64,000 nucleotides of DNA from Parashewanella tropica (lineage in GTDB: Bacteria; Pseudomonadota; Gammaproteobacteria; Enterobacterales; Shewanellaceae), in assembly GCF_004358445.1 (NCBI RefSeq), contig NZ_CP037951.1, positions 421,501 to 485,500 of the forward strand. Reading direction: 5' to 3'. Shown here one piece after another: positions 1 through 9,682 of this stretch. The notes beneath the pieces are model-generated. The model was not told where the DNA came from. It did no database searches and worked only from the letters and a program-made list of their open reading frames with translations. Positions within the stretch are counted from its first letter, which is position 1. Every line of letters begins with the position of its first letter. The translations under genes were made by a program, and so were the position numbers.

Positions 1-909
1 ATAAGACATGTAAGCAAGGTAAATAATAAGTAACACCACGCCTTCCATGCGACTGATGATTTTTCCAGTGTAGGCAAAAGGTAGCATTAGCAGTGATAGG
101 CCTAGCATAGTGCTAAAATCAACCACTTCTAAACCATCTGCTGAGATTGGATGGATTATGGCTGTAATGCCTAATACCGCCAAAATGTTAAAAAGGTTAG
201 AGCCGACAACGCCACCAAGGGCGATATCACTCTCGCCTTTTCTTGCTGCGACTACAGAGGTGGCTAACTCAGGCATACTGGTACCAATCGCGACCACAGT
301 GAGTCCTATGATGATTTCAGAGATTCCAAATTGGCGAGCTAAATCAACAGCACCATCAACGAATATTATGCCACCACCAATTAACATCACTAGACCAAGG
401 ATGATCAGGATTGCTGATATGGCTGGCGTGTAATTACCGTCAGGGAGCTCTTCAACATCCCCCGTCTTTTTAGCATCATAATAGCCATATACCAAATAGC
501 AAATCAGGACTAAAGTAAGCGTTATACCATCGGCAATATCGAGTTCACCATCCAGTAATAACCCTCCAAATAATAACGTGACCGCAATCATTAAAGGAAT
601 GTCGCGTTTTACGATTTGAGATTGCACTTTTATCGGTCTAATGATGGCTGTAATGGCTAGAATCAAACCTATATTGGCAATGTTCGATCCAATAACGTTG
701 CCCAGTGCGATACCTGAACTGCCAGCGAGCGCCGATTTTAAGCTCACGGCTAATTCAGGTGCACTAGTACCAAAGGCGACAATAGTTAGACCAATAATAA
801 GAGGGGTAACGCCTAGGCGAAGCGCAAGTGCACTTGCTCCTCGAACGAGAGCTTCTGCACCTAAGGTGAGGATAAGGAATCCACCTACGATAGAAAGAAA
901 AATAAGCAT
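1..909 (-). CDS. Calcium/sodium antiporter, CaCA family (3' end cut by window edge)
   Basis: This is an inner-membrane exchanger of the YrbG/CaxA type, which swaps Ca2+ for Na+ or H+. Reading from an ATG at 909, 303 codons run to the window edge without a stop, close to the usual length of about 320. The two inverted alpha repeats of the family are visible: GTSAPELAVS followed by GNVIGSN near residues 47-75, and GTSMPELATS followed by GGVVGSN near residues 210-240. These hold the ion-binding acidic and polar residues. About ten hydrophobic helices alternate with short loops, and an acidic loop (DAKKTGDVEELPDG) lies between the halves. The family call is firm. The transported ion is inferred from the family. 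Confidence 0.9.
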   Translation of the reverse strand, partial: MLIFLSIVGGFLILTLGAEALVRGASALALRLGVTPLIIGLTIVAFGTSAPELAVSLKSALAGSSGIALGNVIGSNIANIGLILAITAIIRPIKVQSQIVKRDIPLMIAVTLLFGGLLLDGELDIADGITLTLVLICYLVYGYYDAKKTGDVEELPDGNYTPAISAILIILGLVMLIGGGIIFVDGAVDLARQFGISEIIIGLTVVAIGTSMPELATSVVAARKGESDIALGGVVGSNLFNILAVLGITAIIHPISADGLEVVDFSTMLGLSLLMLPFAYTGKIISRMEGVVLLIIYLAYMSY

Positions 910-1042
910 GAGTTGTGTAGTTGTGACCGATAAATTGTAGTGCGCTTAGGATACGCATTTTTCTCTGAGATTGACACAATATGTCAGTATTAAGTTATCA
1001 ATCGTTACAACAGGCAAGGCGTGATGCCTTACCTGTCTAATG

Positions 1043-3604
1043 TTATTGAAAAAGGGACTCTTGGCTGTTGGCGTCGATGAAGATATTCTCGTCATCGTTA
1101 TTGCCATTCACATATTCAGTGGGTTCAGTGCCTTTAATGAAATATTCAAACCGAGTCGTATAATCGGTTTTATGGGTTAATTTACCTGTCTTGAGATCGA
1201 TTCGAACGGAAATAATGTTTTCAGGAGGAGGATCTGTAACTTCAGGTGTGCCTTTTAACGCATCACGCATAAATGCATTCCATGCCGGTCCTGCCGTTTT
1301 CGCTCCTGATTCAGCGCCAGAGATCTGCCCTTGGCCAGCATTGGCATTCCAAGCAGTACGTCCTAATTCTCTTGAATGATCATCAAAACCGACCCAAACG
1401 GTCGTAACCAAATTAGGATTAAATCCACTGAACCAAGTATCTTTGGATTCGTTGGTTGTTCCTGTTTTCCCAGCGATATCACGACGATTAACGACTCTTT
1501 GGGCACGCCAAGCTGTACCATTCCAGCCGTTGCCTTTACTCCAGTTACCTCCACCCCAAATGGTGCTTTTAAGGGCTTGACGGATCAAAAAGGCGGTTTG
1601 CTCACTAATCACTTTTTCAGCATAACGATGTGGTTTGCTGGTATCGCATTTACCAACGCTATCCGATTCTGATTTGTATTCAATTCCCTGTTCAGCGGAC
1701 AGCGCCGCTAAGGTTGCTTCCCATTGAGCATCGGTTTCATTTTTTTCGATAGGCTCACAAGCCAGTGTAGGATGGGCTTGATGTATAACAGTATTGTCAG
1801 AATCCTTTATTTCACTAATAAAGTAGGGTTCGACTAAGTATCCGCCATTGGCAAATACACTAAAAGCACGAACTACTTGCATCGGGGTTACTGCTGGTGA
1901 ACCTAAGGCAATGGATTCGTTTTTAGGTAGTTCATCTGGCGTAAAACCAAAATCCATAAGGCGATTTCGAGTAGCTGTAAGTCCTGCCATGCGTAAGGCT
2001 CTTACCGCCATTACGTTGATTGATTTCGCTAATCCTACTCGTAATCTAGTGGGGCCACCGTATACATCAGGGGAGTTTTTAGGGCGCCATGCAATACCTT
2101 GACGAATATCGGGTTCATTAATCGGGGCGTTATTAATTAATGTCGCTAAGGTATAGCCTTTTTCAAGCGCAGAAGCATAAATAAAAGGCTTAATGTTAGA
2201 ACCCAATTGTCGCTGTGCTTGAGTCACTCTGTTGTACTGACTTTTACCAAAGGAAAAGCCACCGACTAATGATTCAATCGCACCGTCATGCGGGTTTAAG
2301 CTGACCATCGCACTCGCTACCTGAGGGATTTGCGATAGTTGCCAATGTTCAGCGTTTTTTCTTATCCAAATTTGTTGCCCAGCCTGTAAAATCTCATAAG
2401 CCGTTTTGGGAGCAGGGCCTTGTTTACTGTCTGAGATAAAGGGCCTAGCCCATTTTAGACCATCCCAGTTGATAACCGTGCTTTCACCATTGGCCGTAAA
2501 AACAGTAGCTTGCTTTTCATCAACCTGTGTGACCACTGCTGGGCGTAAAGACAAAACGGATGCTGTCTTTTTTAAAATAGTAATAAGAGCGTTATTTGAC
2601 GGGATTTCTGAAGGAAGTGCTGTTGGTGCCCATAGTGTTGCTGTAGCGCCACGGTAGCCATGCCGTTCATCGTATGCAAACACGTTATTTCTTAATGCCG
2701 ATTGCGCTTCTAATTGCAGCTTAGATGAAATCGTGGTGTAAACGCTATATCCACCGGTATACGCTTGCTCTCGGCCGTACTTGTCCACCATATAATTTCT
2801 GGCCATCTCAGAAATATAGGGCGCATACAGGTCAATTTCAGCACCATGATAAGAGGCGGTATTCGGTGCATGAATGGCTTCATCATATTGTGCTTGAGTA
2901 ATGGCATTAACATCTTTCATTCTCAGCAAGACGATATTTCGTCTGGCGATAGCCCGTCTAGCCGAAGTGATTGGGTTCAGCGTCGAAGGAGCTTTAGGTA
3001 ATCCAGCAATGACGGCCATTTCTGGTAAAGTTAAGTCTTTAACGTCTTTTCCATAATAGACTTGAGCTGCGGCTCCTACGCCATAAGCACGTTGCCCAAG
3101 ATAAATTCGATTAAGGTAGAGTTCTAAAATTTCATCTTTGGTCAGTAATTGCTCGATATGAAAAGAAATAAAAATTTCTTTCACTTTACGGATAATGGTC
3201 TTATCACGAGTTAGAAAGAAGTTACGAGCAACCTGCATGGTGATGGTTGAAGCACCTTGCTTTTTTTGCCCAGTCGAGAGCATTACGAAGGCGGCTCTTA
3301 CTACACCAATAGGATCGATGCCACCATGATCATAAAAACGTGCATCCTCAGTTGCTAGAAATGCATCAATCATGGGTTTAGGGATGTCTTTTAGCTTGAG
3401 TGGGATACGGCGCTTTTCACCAAATTGTGAAATCAATTTACCGTCTTTACTGTAGATCCTAAGTGGTGTTTGAAGCTGGACAGTCTTGAGAGTCGCAACA
3501 TCTGGAAGATCGGGCGATACATACCAATAAGCTCCACCAATACCTGCAATAGCAAGAAGTAGAGAACTGATAAAGAGTACCCCTAATCGTTTGATCCATT
3601 TCAC
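1043..3604 (-). CDS. mrcA: Penicillin-binding protein 1A (bifunctional transglycosylase/transpeptidase)
   Basis: This is a class A PBP that polymerises and crosslinks peptidoglycan at the outer face of the inner membrane. The 853 residues match the family length. An N-terminal signal anchor (residues 8-28) precedes the GT51 domain, with EDARFYDHGGIDP near residue 87 (catalytic Glu) and the GASTITMQVARN motif near 117. An OB-like insertion follows, and then the transpeptidase domain with the SxxK box in RQLGSNIKPF (Ser near 462), the SIN motif (AKSINVMAVR) and the KTG box (AGKTGTTNESKDTW). It is divergent from pilM, the arrangement typical of gammaproteobacteria. Confidence 0.96.
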   Translation of the reverse strand: MKWIKRLGVLFISSLLLAIAGIGGAYWYVSPDLPDVATLKTVQLQTPLRIYSKDGKLISQFGEKRRIPLKLKDIPKPMIDAFLATEDARFYDHGGIDPIGVVRAAFVMLSTGQKKQGASTITMQVARNFFLTRDKTIIRKVKEIFISFHIEQLLTKDEILELYLNRIYLGQRAYGVGAAAQVYYGKDVKDLTLPEMAVIAGLPKAPSTLNPITSARRAIARRNIVLLRMKDVNAITQAQYDEAIHAPNTASYHGAEIDLYAPYISEMARNYMVDKYGREQAYTGGYSVYTTISSKLQLEAQSALRNNVFAYDERHGYRGATATLWAPTALPSEIPSNNALITILKKTASVLSLRPAVVTQVDEKQATVFTANGESTVINWDGLKWARPFISDSKQGPAPKTAYEILQAGQQIWIRKNAEHWQLSQIPQVASAMVSLNPHDGAIESLVGGFSFGKSQYNRVTQAQRQLGSNIKPFIYASALEKGYTLATLINNAPINEPDIRQGIAWRPKNSPDVYGGPTRLRVGLAKSINVMAVRALRMAGLTATRNRLMDFGFTPDELPKNESIALGSPAVTPMQVVRAFSVFANGGYLVEPYFISEIKDSDNTVIHQAHPTLACEPIEKNETDAQWEATLAALSAEQGIEYKSESDSVGKCDTSKPHRYAEKVISEQTAFLIRQALKSTIWGGGNWSKGNGWNGTAWRAQRVVNRRDIAGKTGTTNESKDTWFSGFNPNLVTTVWVGFDDHSRELGRTAWNANAGQGQISGAESGAKTAGPAWNAFMRDALKGTPEVTDPPPENIISVRIDLKTGKLTHKTDYTTRFEYFIKGTEPTEYVNGNNDDENIFIDANSQESLFQ

Positions 3605-3943
3605 GTAGCGTATTCCAACTCATCGTTATGTCTTTAATGTGGTTAGTATAAACAGAAAAAGAGCCAATGTGGATGGCAGAAATGTGTCAAGTTCACTAGA
3701 AAGTGTCAAATTGTTGTAATTTTATTGGTTGAATAATGGTCGTTTATTCAGATCGGGAGTATCGAAAAAATATATTTATCGGTATCTTATTTTGTGGTTA
3801 ATTTTTTGTTGCTTTTATTTGTATTATAAATAAAAGTATTGAGAAAATTACCAGTAGATGCATAATAACTGTACAAAATGTAGGTAATTTTTACTCTTCC
3901 ACACTAATTACAATAACTTTTACGGTGAAGTGATAACAAAAAT
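3605..3943. other. Divergent intergenic region between mrcA and pilM
   Basis: This AT-rich gap of 339 bases must hold the divergent promoters of mrcA and the pil operon. A tandem run of A/T-rich words lies at about 3770-3850. No perfect promoter, palindrome or small gene stood out. The pilM start is preceded by GGTGAAGTG, a weak ribosome-binding site. Confidence 0.5.
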
Positions 3944-5023
3944 ATGTTTTCAAACTTATGGAAGCGTTTAACTCCACAAATGGTCGGGATTGATATTGGT
4001 GCTCATGAAATCAAGGCCGTTTTGTTGAGCAAAACCACGGATGGTTACAAAATAAATAGCTATGCTGCCGTTCCTGTTAAAAAGGGAGCGGTAAGTGATC
4101 ATCATATTCTTGATGAGGCTGCAGTGATCGATGCGCTGGAGTTAGTTAAACGTCGTTTGCCTAAAACCGTAAAAATAGCCGCTGCTTCTGTTTCCGGTTC
4201 GGCCGTATTGACCAAAGTGATTTTTATGGATGCGAACCTGAGCGAAGAAGAAATGGAAGCTCAGATTGAAATTGAAGCCGACAGTTTGATCCCTTATCCC
4301 TTAGATGAAGTCAGTATTGATTTCGAAACTCTGCAAACAAACCCAACCGATGCTAGTAAAGTCAATGTGTTACTCAGTGCCTGTCGCACCGAAAATATTG
4401 ATGCCAAAGTCGATGCCCTAAATAGCGTGGATTTAGACGCTAAAGTGATCGATGTAGAAGGATATGCGTTGGGGCGTGCTCACGAATTAATATTAGGTCA
4501 ACTTCCCGACGATGCCTTTGATAAATCTGTAATGATGGTTGATATGGGGGCAAATATCATGACTTTTGCCGTAGCCAAAGAAGGGGAGACCATATTTACC
4601 CGTGAACAGGCGTTTGGCGGGGATCAATTTACTCAGTCAATTCAGTCGTTTTATGGCATGAGTTACGATGAAGCTGAAAAGGCAAAAGTCACAGGTGAGT
4701 TACCCAGAGACTATATGTATGAGGTGCTTTCGCCATTTCAGGCGCAACTGTTACAGCAAATCAAAAAATCGATTCAAGTGTTTTGTGCAAATACCAACAT
4801 CGATAACGTCGACTATATTGTGTTATCAGGGGGCACTGCCAAATTAGAAGGAATGGCAAATTTGATCACCAACGAGTTAGGCGTTCACGCGGTAATTGCA
4901 AATCCTTTAGAAGGTAATGTTACTGCCAGCGAAAAGGATGAACCAGTACTGAAAAATCATATCAGCAAATATATGGTTGCGTGTGGTTTAGCTTTGAGGA
5001 GTTATACCCCGTGGCGAACATAA
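3944..5023 (+). CDS. pilM: Type IV pilus inner-membrane assembly protein PilM
   Basis: PilM is a cytoplasmic actin-like (FtsA/MreB fold) ATP-binding protein. It binds the N-terminal tail of PilN and forms the inner ring of the type IV pilus alignment subcomplex. The 359 residues match the family. The phosphate-1 loop (MVGIDIGAHEIKAVLLS, residues 13-29), the phosphate-2 region (MMVDMGANIMTFAV, near 198) and the adenosine motif (YIVLSGGTAKLEGM, near 289) are all visible. It is the first gene of pilMNOPQ, and its 3' end overlaps the pilN start by 13 bases, which suggests translational coupling. Confidence 0.96.
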   Translation: MFSNLWKRLTPQMVGIDIGAHEIKAVLLSKTTDGYKINSYAAVPVKKGAVSDHHILDEAAVIDALELVKRRLPKTVKIAAASVSGSAVLTKVIFMDANLSEEEMEAQIEIEADSLIPYPLDEVSIDFETLQTNPTDASKVNVLLSACRTENIDAKVDALNSVDLDAKVIDVEGYALGRAHELILGQLPDDAFDKSVMMVDMGANIMTFAVAKEGETIFTREQAFGGDQFTQSIQSFYGMSYDEAEKAKVTGELPRDYMYEVLSPFQAQLLQQIKKSIQVFCANTNIDNVDYIVLSGGTAKLEGMANLITNELGVHAVIANPLEGNVTASEKDEPVLKNHISKYMVACGLALRSYTPWRT

Positions 5024-5592
5024 ACCTACTTCCATGGCGTGAAGAAGCCAGAGAAAAGAAAAAGCGCGACTATATGGGCGTGTTAGGTTTGGTTTTTATT
5101 GCAACGTGTGCCGTGGTGTATTTGGGTTTGATGTATATCGATTATTTAAAGGCTGAGCAACGAGATCGTAATGCCTACTTGCAGTCAGAAATTCAGTTAC
5201 TTGAAGGCCAGATCAAAGAAATCCAAGGGATCAACCTTCGTAAACAAGACATTGAACGCCGTACCGATATTATTTTGGATTTACAGCAAGCCAGAAACCT
5301 TCCTACTCATGTTTTAGATGAAATGGTTCGTGTCACTCCAGCAGGTATTTATTTATCTACCATAGAAAAAAAGGGCGATTTATTGTGGATTGAAGGTCGC
5401 AGTGAATCTAATAATCATGTATCAAACATGATGCGCAAAATTGAGATTTCAAAATGGCTGCATGATGCCAGTACCAAAGAAATTACCACAAAAGACGTAG
5501 AAACAAGACAGTTCCAGTATTTCAATATGAGGGCGATCATTGCAGAAGATCCTGTAAATGGAACGGAACTTGATCTAGGAGAAAAAAGATGA
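5011..5592 (+). CDS. pilN: Type IV pilus assembly protein PilN
   Basis: PilN is a bitopic inner-membrane protein that links cytoplasmic PilM to periplasmic PilO. I place the start at the GTG at 5011. It is preceded by GAGGAG at 4996-5001 and begins VANINLLPWREE, the conserved NLLPWR tail that PilM binds. An upstream in-frame ATG at 4981 lies inside pilM and would bury that tail. A transmembrane helix spans about residues 22-43, followed by a coiled coil and a ferredoxin-like periplasmic domain. The product has 193 residues. Confidence 0.95.
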   Translation: MANINLLPWREEAREKKKRDYMGVLGLVFIATCAVVYLGLMYIDYLKAEQRDRNAYLQSEIQLLEGQIKEIQGINLRKQDIERRTDIILDLQQARNLPTHVLDEMVRVTPAGIYLSTIEKKGDLLWIEGRSESNNHVSNMMRKIEISKWLHDASTKEITTKDVETRQFQYFNMRAIIAEDPVNGTELDLGEKR

Positions 5593-6197
5593 ACCTAGAT
5601 CAATTCAATGACCTCGATTTAGAAAATATTGGTATCTGGCCCAAAGAAGTCAAAATTGTCTTTGGTGGACTTTTGTCCGTAATTGTACTGGTTTTTAGCT
5701 ATTACTTTATCGTATCGGATGAGCTTAACTCTCTGAGTCGAATGCAAGATAAAGAACAGGAACTGCGTGAGTCATTTAAACTGAAATATCAAATGGCCTC
5801 GAACTTAAAATTGTATCGTGAGCAATTAACTCAGTTGGAAGATCAGTTCTCTGAACTGTTAAAGATGTTGCCGTCACAAAATGAAATGCCTGGATTACTC
5901 GATGATTTAACCTTTGTGGCGACGGATGCAGGTTTAAAAATCAATCGGATCAATTGGGAGCAAGAGATCCCAAAGGACTTTTATTTAGAGTTTCCGATCA
6001 ATTTATCCGTTAAAGGCGACTACCATGAAATCGGTTCCATGGTAAGCAGTGTCGCTAAGCTTCCCCGTATTGTGAGCTTACATGATTTTGTCATAAAGCA
6101 AGCTCCTGATGGCCAATTAGAAATGGACATTTTGGCCAAAACATACCGCTTTAAAAATGCCAAAGAGCAAGAAAAAAGCAAAGGGAGCAAAAAATGA
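5589..6197 (+). CDS. pilO: Type IV pilus assembly protein PilO
   Basis: PilO is a bitopic inner-membrane protein that heterodimerises with PilN in the periplasm. The 202 residues show a short cytoplasmic tail, a transmembrane helix at about 24-44 (IVFGGLLSVIVLVFSYYFI), a coiled coil at about 50-95 and a C-terminal ferredoxin-like domain with LLDDLTFVATDAGLKI. The start codon overlaps the pilN stop (ATGA) and the stop overlaps the pilP start, so the genes are tightly coupled. Confidence 0.95.
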   Translation: MNLDQFNDLDLENIGIWPKEVKIVFGGLLSVIVLVFSYYFIVSDELNSLSRMQDKEQELRESFKLKYQMASNLKLYREQLTQLEDQFSELLKMLPSQNEMPGLLDDLTFVATDAGLKINRINWEQEIPKDFYLEFPINLSVKGDYHEIGSMVSSVAKLPRIVSLHDFVIKQAPDGQLEMDILAKTYRFKNAKEQEKSKGSKK

Positions 6198-6709
6198 AGC
6201 GACTGATATTGCTGACGGCCTTTTTTGCTTTAACCGGTTGTTCAAAAGATCGCACCGATCTTGAGTTGTTTGTGACCACAACTAAAGCTCAGCATGTGGC
6301 TCACATCCCAGCGATAAAAGAAGCGCCTAAATTTGAACACTTTGCGTATCACGCAGAATTACTTCGAAGCCCTTTTTCTCCGCCATCTCGAGAATTAACT
6401 GAAGAAGTAATCGACTCGAGTAAAAATTGTCTGCAACCTGACTTGGCAAGAAGAAAAAGTCGATTGGAAACTTATGCATTGGACAACTTGAAGATGCGAG
6501 GATCGATCACTCAAGATGGCCGGATATGGGCGTTAATAGAAACCAGTGATGGCAGTATTTACCGTTCAGGAACTGGGCAATTTTTAGGTTTGTACCATGG
6601 GCAAATCGTAAGAATATTAGATAACAGAATTGATATTATTGAGTTGATTCCTGACGGATCAGGATGTTGGACTGAGCGTATTAGTGCCATGGAGTTGACC
6701 AGTGAGTAG
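6194..6709 (+). CDS. pilP: Type IV pilus lipoprotein PilP
   Basis: PilP is a lipoprotein that connects PilN/PilO to the N-domains of the PilQ secretin. The 171 residues begin with a lipoprotein signal peptide and a lipobox ending LTGC at Cys16. An unstructured linker follows, and then a beta-sandwich domain typical of the family (LKMRGSITQDGRIWALIETSDG, split here as LKMRGSIT and WALIETSDG). The start codon overlaps the pilO stop. There are 21 bases to pilQ. Confidence 0.94.
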   Translation: MKRLILLTAFFALTGCSKDRTDLELFVTTTKAQHVAHIPAIKEAPKFEHFAYHAELLRSPFSPPSRELTEEVIDSSKNCLQPDLARRKSRLETYALDNLKMRGSITQDGRIWALIETSDGSIYRSGTGQFLGLYHGQIVRILDNRIDIIELIPDGSGCWTERISAMELTSE

Positions 6710-6730
6710 CCAAGAAAGGACAAATTACTA

Positions 6731-8788
6731 ATGGATTTTACAATCATTAACCGTATTTTAAACCTGAAGAGCTTCAGACTGAATGTCTGGATCGGGTTGT
6801 TTTCCTTGTTGGCTATGATCCCTCAAGCCATGAGTGCCAATCGTTTATTGGATGTCCAATATCATGCCGTTGTGGATCATCAATTAGAAATTGAATTTTT
6901 ATTTGAAAATGATATTGCGGTACCGACTTCAGATATGAAAGCCAATCCGGCTAAGCTAGAGTTACATTTCGCCGACAGTGTTTCTGATCTTGGTAAAGAT
7001 TCCATCCTAATTGATAAAGTCGGTGTTGATGGCCTACAAGTCGAACAACAAGGTTCAAGCTTGCATTTGACTTTAGCTATGGAACAAGTTTTACCTTATC
7101 AAGGCCGAGTGATAGGAAACCGCTATCGATTGACGGTGAATGATGCTGTGCAAAAAAGCGATCAAAATCAGCAAACGACACAATCCTTTGTTAATAGCAT
7201 TAAGAATATCGATTTTAAGCGCTCTCAATCTGGTGGCAGTGAACTTATCGTTGAGTTTAACAACCGTTCTATTGCAGTTGATATTGAGCAAGTCGGTGCC
7301 AAGTTAGAAGTTAAGTTTTTTAATACTGAGATCAATGATGACTTACTGTATATCGTTGATGTGAATGATTTTGATACCCCGATAAAAAGTTTTGAGACTT
7401 TTCGTGACGACTTGATCTCCCGCGTTATGGTGGATGTGGATGGCGAGTATGAGTACCGCTACAACCAAGAAGGCAATACGTTAAGGCTGAATGTGGATAA
7501 GGTGGTTCGCGAAGCAGCCATAAAAAAAGAAAAAACGTATTCAGGCAAAGCCTTTACTCTAAATTTCCAAAACATTTCAGTTCGAACTGCGCTACAAATT
7601 ATTGCAGACATGAATCAGTTTAACTTGATTGTATCTGACACAGTAGAAGGCGATATTACGCTGAGATTAGATCAAGTGCCTTGGGATCAAGCCTTAGATC
7701 TGATTTTGCAAACCAAAGGCTTAGGTAAGCGCATCGAAGGTAATATTTTGATGGTTGCGCCAGCGGAAGAGCTCGCTATTCGAGAGTCACAGCAGCTGAA
7801 AAATAAGCAAGAAGTCGAAAAGCTTGCGCCGCTGTTCTCTGAATATATTCAAATTAATTACGCCAAAGCAATTAATATTGCCAGCTTACTGAAAAATGAA
7901 GATTCGAGTTTGCTGACTAAGCGTGGCTCAGTAGCCGTTGATGAACGTACGAATACTTTGTTGGTGAAAGACACTGCGGACACCATTGAGAGTGTTCACC
8001 GCTTAGTTAAGATTATTGATGTGCCTATTCGCCAAGTGGAAATCGAGGCGCGTGTGGTTACCGTAAGAGACAATGTGGCCGAAGATCTTGGGGTACGATG
8101 GGGCTTTAGTGATCAACAAGGTCGAGATGGTACTTCAGGTTCTTTGGAAGGAGCGAATGCCATTGCGAATGGCCGAATCCCATCTTTGTCGGATCGATTA
8201 AATGTAAACTTACCCGCTCGAAATGATAATGCTGCCGGTATCGCTTTCCATGTAGCAAAACTGGCTGATGGTACCTTATTAGATCTTGAGTTAAGTGCGT
8301 TAGAGCAAGAGGATAAGGCTGAAATTGTGGCTAGCCCTCGATTAACGGTATCGAATCAGCAAAAGGGTTATATTTCACAGGGTATTGAAATTCCGTTTGT
8401 ACAAGCAACATCAAGCGGGGCTACGTCGGTAACCTTTAAGCCAGCAGTCCTTCTTTTAGAGGTAGTCCCACAAATTACACCTGATAATCGAGTCATATTG
8501 GATTTAAAAATCACTCAAGACTCTCGAGGTGAAACCGTTCCAACAGCAGTTGGTGATGCTGTTTCTATCGACACCCAACGTATCGGTACTCAAGCGTTAG
8601 TTAAAAATGGTGACACGATTGTGTTAGGTGGTATTTATCAACGCAATCTTATTAACAATGTTAGCAAAGTGCCAATTTTGGGTGATATTCCGTATCTTGG
8701 GTACTTATTTAGAAACACTCAAGAAAAAAATGAACGACGCGAATTACTGATTTTTGTCACGCCTAAAATCGTTACTTACCAGTTATAA
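6731..8788 (+). CDS. pilQ: Type IV pilus outer-membrane secretin PilQ
   Basis: PilQ forms the outer-membrane channel for the type IV pilus, used in twitching, adhesion and DNA uptake. The 685 residues carry a signal peptide ending near residue 35 (AMSA) and two AMIN-type domains in the first 260 residues. The secretin/TonB short N-domain starts near 274 (FTLNFQNISVRTALQIIAD), then comes an NHN domain with VDERTNTLLVKD. The C-terminal secretin domain includes the VASPRLTVSNQQKGYISQG stretch and the signature near the end (VPILGDIPYLGYLFRN). It is the last gene of the operon. Confidence 0.96.
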   Translation: MDFTIINRILNLKSFRLNVWIGLFSLLAMIPQAMSANRLLDVQYHAVVDHQLEIEFLFENDIAVPTSDMKANPAKLELHFADSVSDLGKDSILIDKVGVDGLQVEQQGSSLHLTLAMEQVLPYQGRVIGNRYRLTVNDAVQKSDQNQQTTQSFVNSIKNIDFKRSQSGGSELIVEFNNRSIAVDIEQVGAKLEVKFFNTEINDDLLYIVDVNDFDTPIKSFETFRDDLISRVMVDVDGEYEYRYNQEGNTLRLNVDKVVREAAIKKEKTYSGKAFTLNFQNISVRTALQIIADMNQFNLIVSDTVEGDITLRLDQVPWDQALDLILQTKGLGKRIEGNILMVAPAEELAIRESQQLKNKQEVEKLAPLFSEYIQINYAKAINIASLLKNEDSSLLTKRGSVAVDERTNTLLVKDTADTIESVHRLVKIIDVPIRQVEIEARVVTVRDNVAEDLGVRWGFSDQQGRDGTSGSLEGANAIANGRIPSLSDRLNVNLPARNDNAAGIAFHVAKLADGTLLDLELSALEQEDKAEIVASPRLTVSNQQKGYISQGIEIPFVQATSSGATSVTFKPAVLLLEVVPQITPDNRVILDLKITQDSRGETVPTAVGDAVSIDTQRIGTQALVKNGDTIVLGGIYQRNLINNVSKVPILGDIPYLGYLFRNTQEKNERRELLIFVTPKIVTYQL

Positions 8789-8804
8789 ATCTGTTTTAAT
8801 ACAT

Positions 8805-8846
8805 AAGCCTAAGTAGAGTGTGCTATGCTTTATTTGGGCTTTTTTA
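8805..8846 (+). terminator. Possible terminator of the pil operon
   Basis: AAGCCTAA pairs imperfectly with TTTGGGCTT across a loop of about 22 bases and is followed by TTTTTATT. It is correctly placed behind pilQ, but the stem is short. Confidence 0.4.
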
Positions 8847-9027
8847 TTACCGTAAAGTAATAATCGTGCTCATATAATCACTCATTAATCGTGCGCACTA
8901 CTTGCCAAGGATAGAGCTAAACTGAGATAATCCGCAGTCAAGTCTCTTAAGAGCAAGGTAATAAATAGGTCGATTGGCACGTCCATCGGTATTGGCAAAC
9001 ATTTCATAAGATTCAGACGTATAAACA

Positions 9028-9543
9028 ATGGCTGAAAAACGTAATATTTTTCTTATTGGCCCAATGGGCGCAGGTAAAAGTACTATCGGTCGCCATTTGG
9101 CGCAGATGCTACATTTAGAATTCCATGATTCCGACCAAGAGATTGAACACCGTACAGGTGCGGACATTGCATGGGTGTTTGATGTTGAAGGCGAGGAAGG
9201 TTTCCGTCTTCGCGAAACTAAAGTGATTTCAGATCTTTCTGAAAAGCAAGGTATCGTATTGGCCACTGGGGGTGGTTCAATCGAAAGTAAAGATATCCGT
9301 AACTACCTTTCTGCTCGTGGTTTTGTGGTATATCTTGAAACGACTATCGACAAGCAAGTTGCTCGCACACAGCGCGATAAGCGTCGTCCTTTACTGCAAG
9401 TGGATGATCCACGTGAAGTATTGGAAACGTTAGCTGAAACTCGTAATCCTCTTTATGAAGAGATTGCAGACGTCGTTGTTAAAACTGACGATCAAAGTGC
9501 AAAAGTAGTTGCAAACCAAATTATTGAAAAATTAGGTTTTTAA
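9028..9543 (+). CDS. aroK: Shikimate kinase I
   Basis: AroK phosphorylates shikimate to shikimate-3-phosphate with ATP in the aromatic amino-acid pathway. The 171 residues match the family. The Walker A loop is GPMGAGKST (residues 11-19), the shikimate-binding Asp lies in [10 protein letters not shown], and the GGG turn in LATGGGSI (near 79) binds substrate. The lid arginines are in [11 protein letters not shown]. aroB follows after a hairpin-containing gap, and such aroKB pairs are usually cotranscribed. Confidence 0.96.
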   Translation: MAEKRNIFLIGPMGAGKSTIGRHLAQMLHLEFHDSDQEIEHRTGADIAWVFDVEGEEGFRLRETKVISDLSEKQGIVLATGGGSIESKDIRNYLSARGFVVYLETTIDKQVARTQRDKRRPLLQVDDPREVLETLAETRNPLYEEIADVVVKTDDQSAKVVANQIIEKLGF

Positions 9544-9556
9544 TTACACTTTATTC

Positions 9557-9597
9557 CGCGCAGCCAAATGTTATTCTCTATACATTTTAGCTGCGCG
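9557..9597 (+). terminator. Hairpin between aroK and aroB
   Basis: CGCGCAGC pairs perfectly with GCTGCGCG (9590-9597), extended by the near-complementary AAATGT/ACATTT inside. There is no T-run after it, so it may attenuate or process the aroK-aroB transcript and need not terminate it. Confidence 0.5.
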
Positions 9598-9682
9598 AAA
9601 TTCTCATTCTATTATCTTTAACTACTCAGGTTATACTGCGTACTCTTGGTAGGCAGGGAGCTATTATTACTTAGGATTCACC

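Noticed and set aside
9557-9597. A definite terminator after aroK
   Set aside because: The stem is strong but no T-run follows and aroB is usually cotranscribed, so it is listed as a hairpin with moderate confidence.
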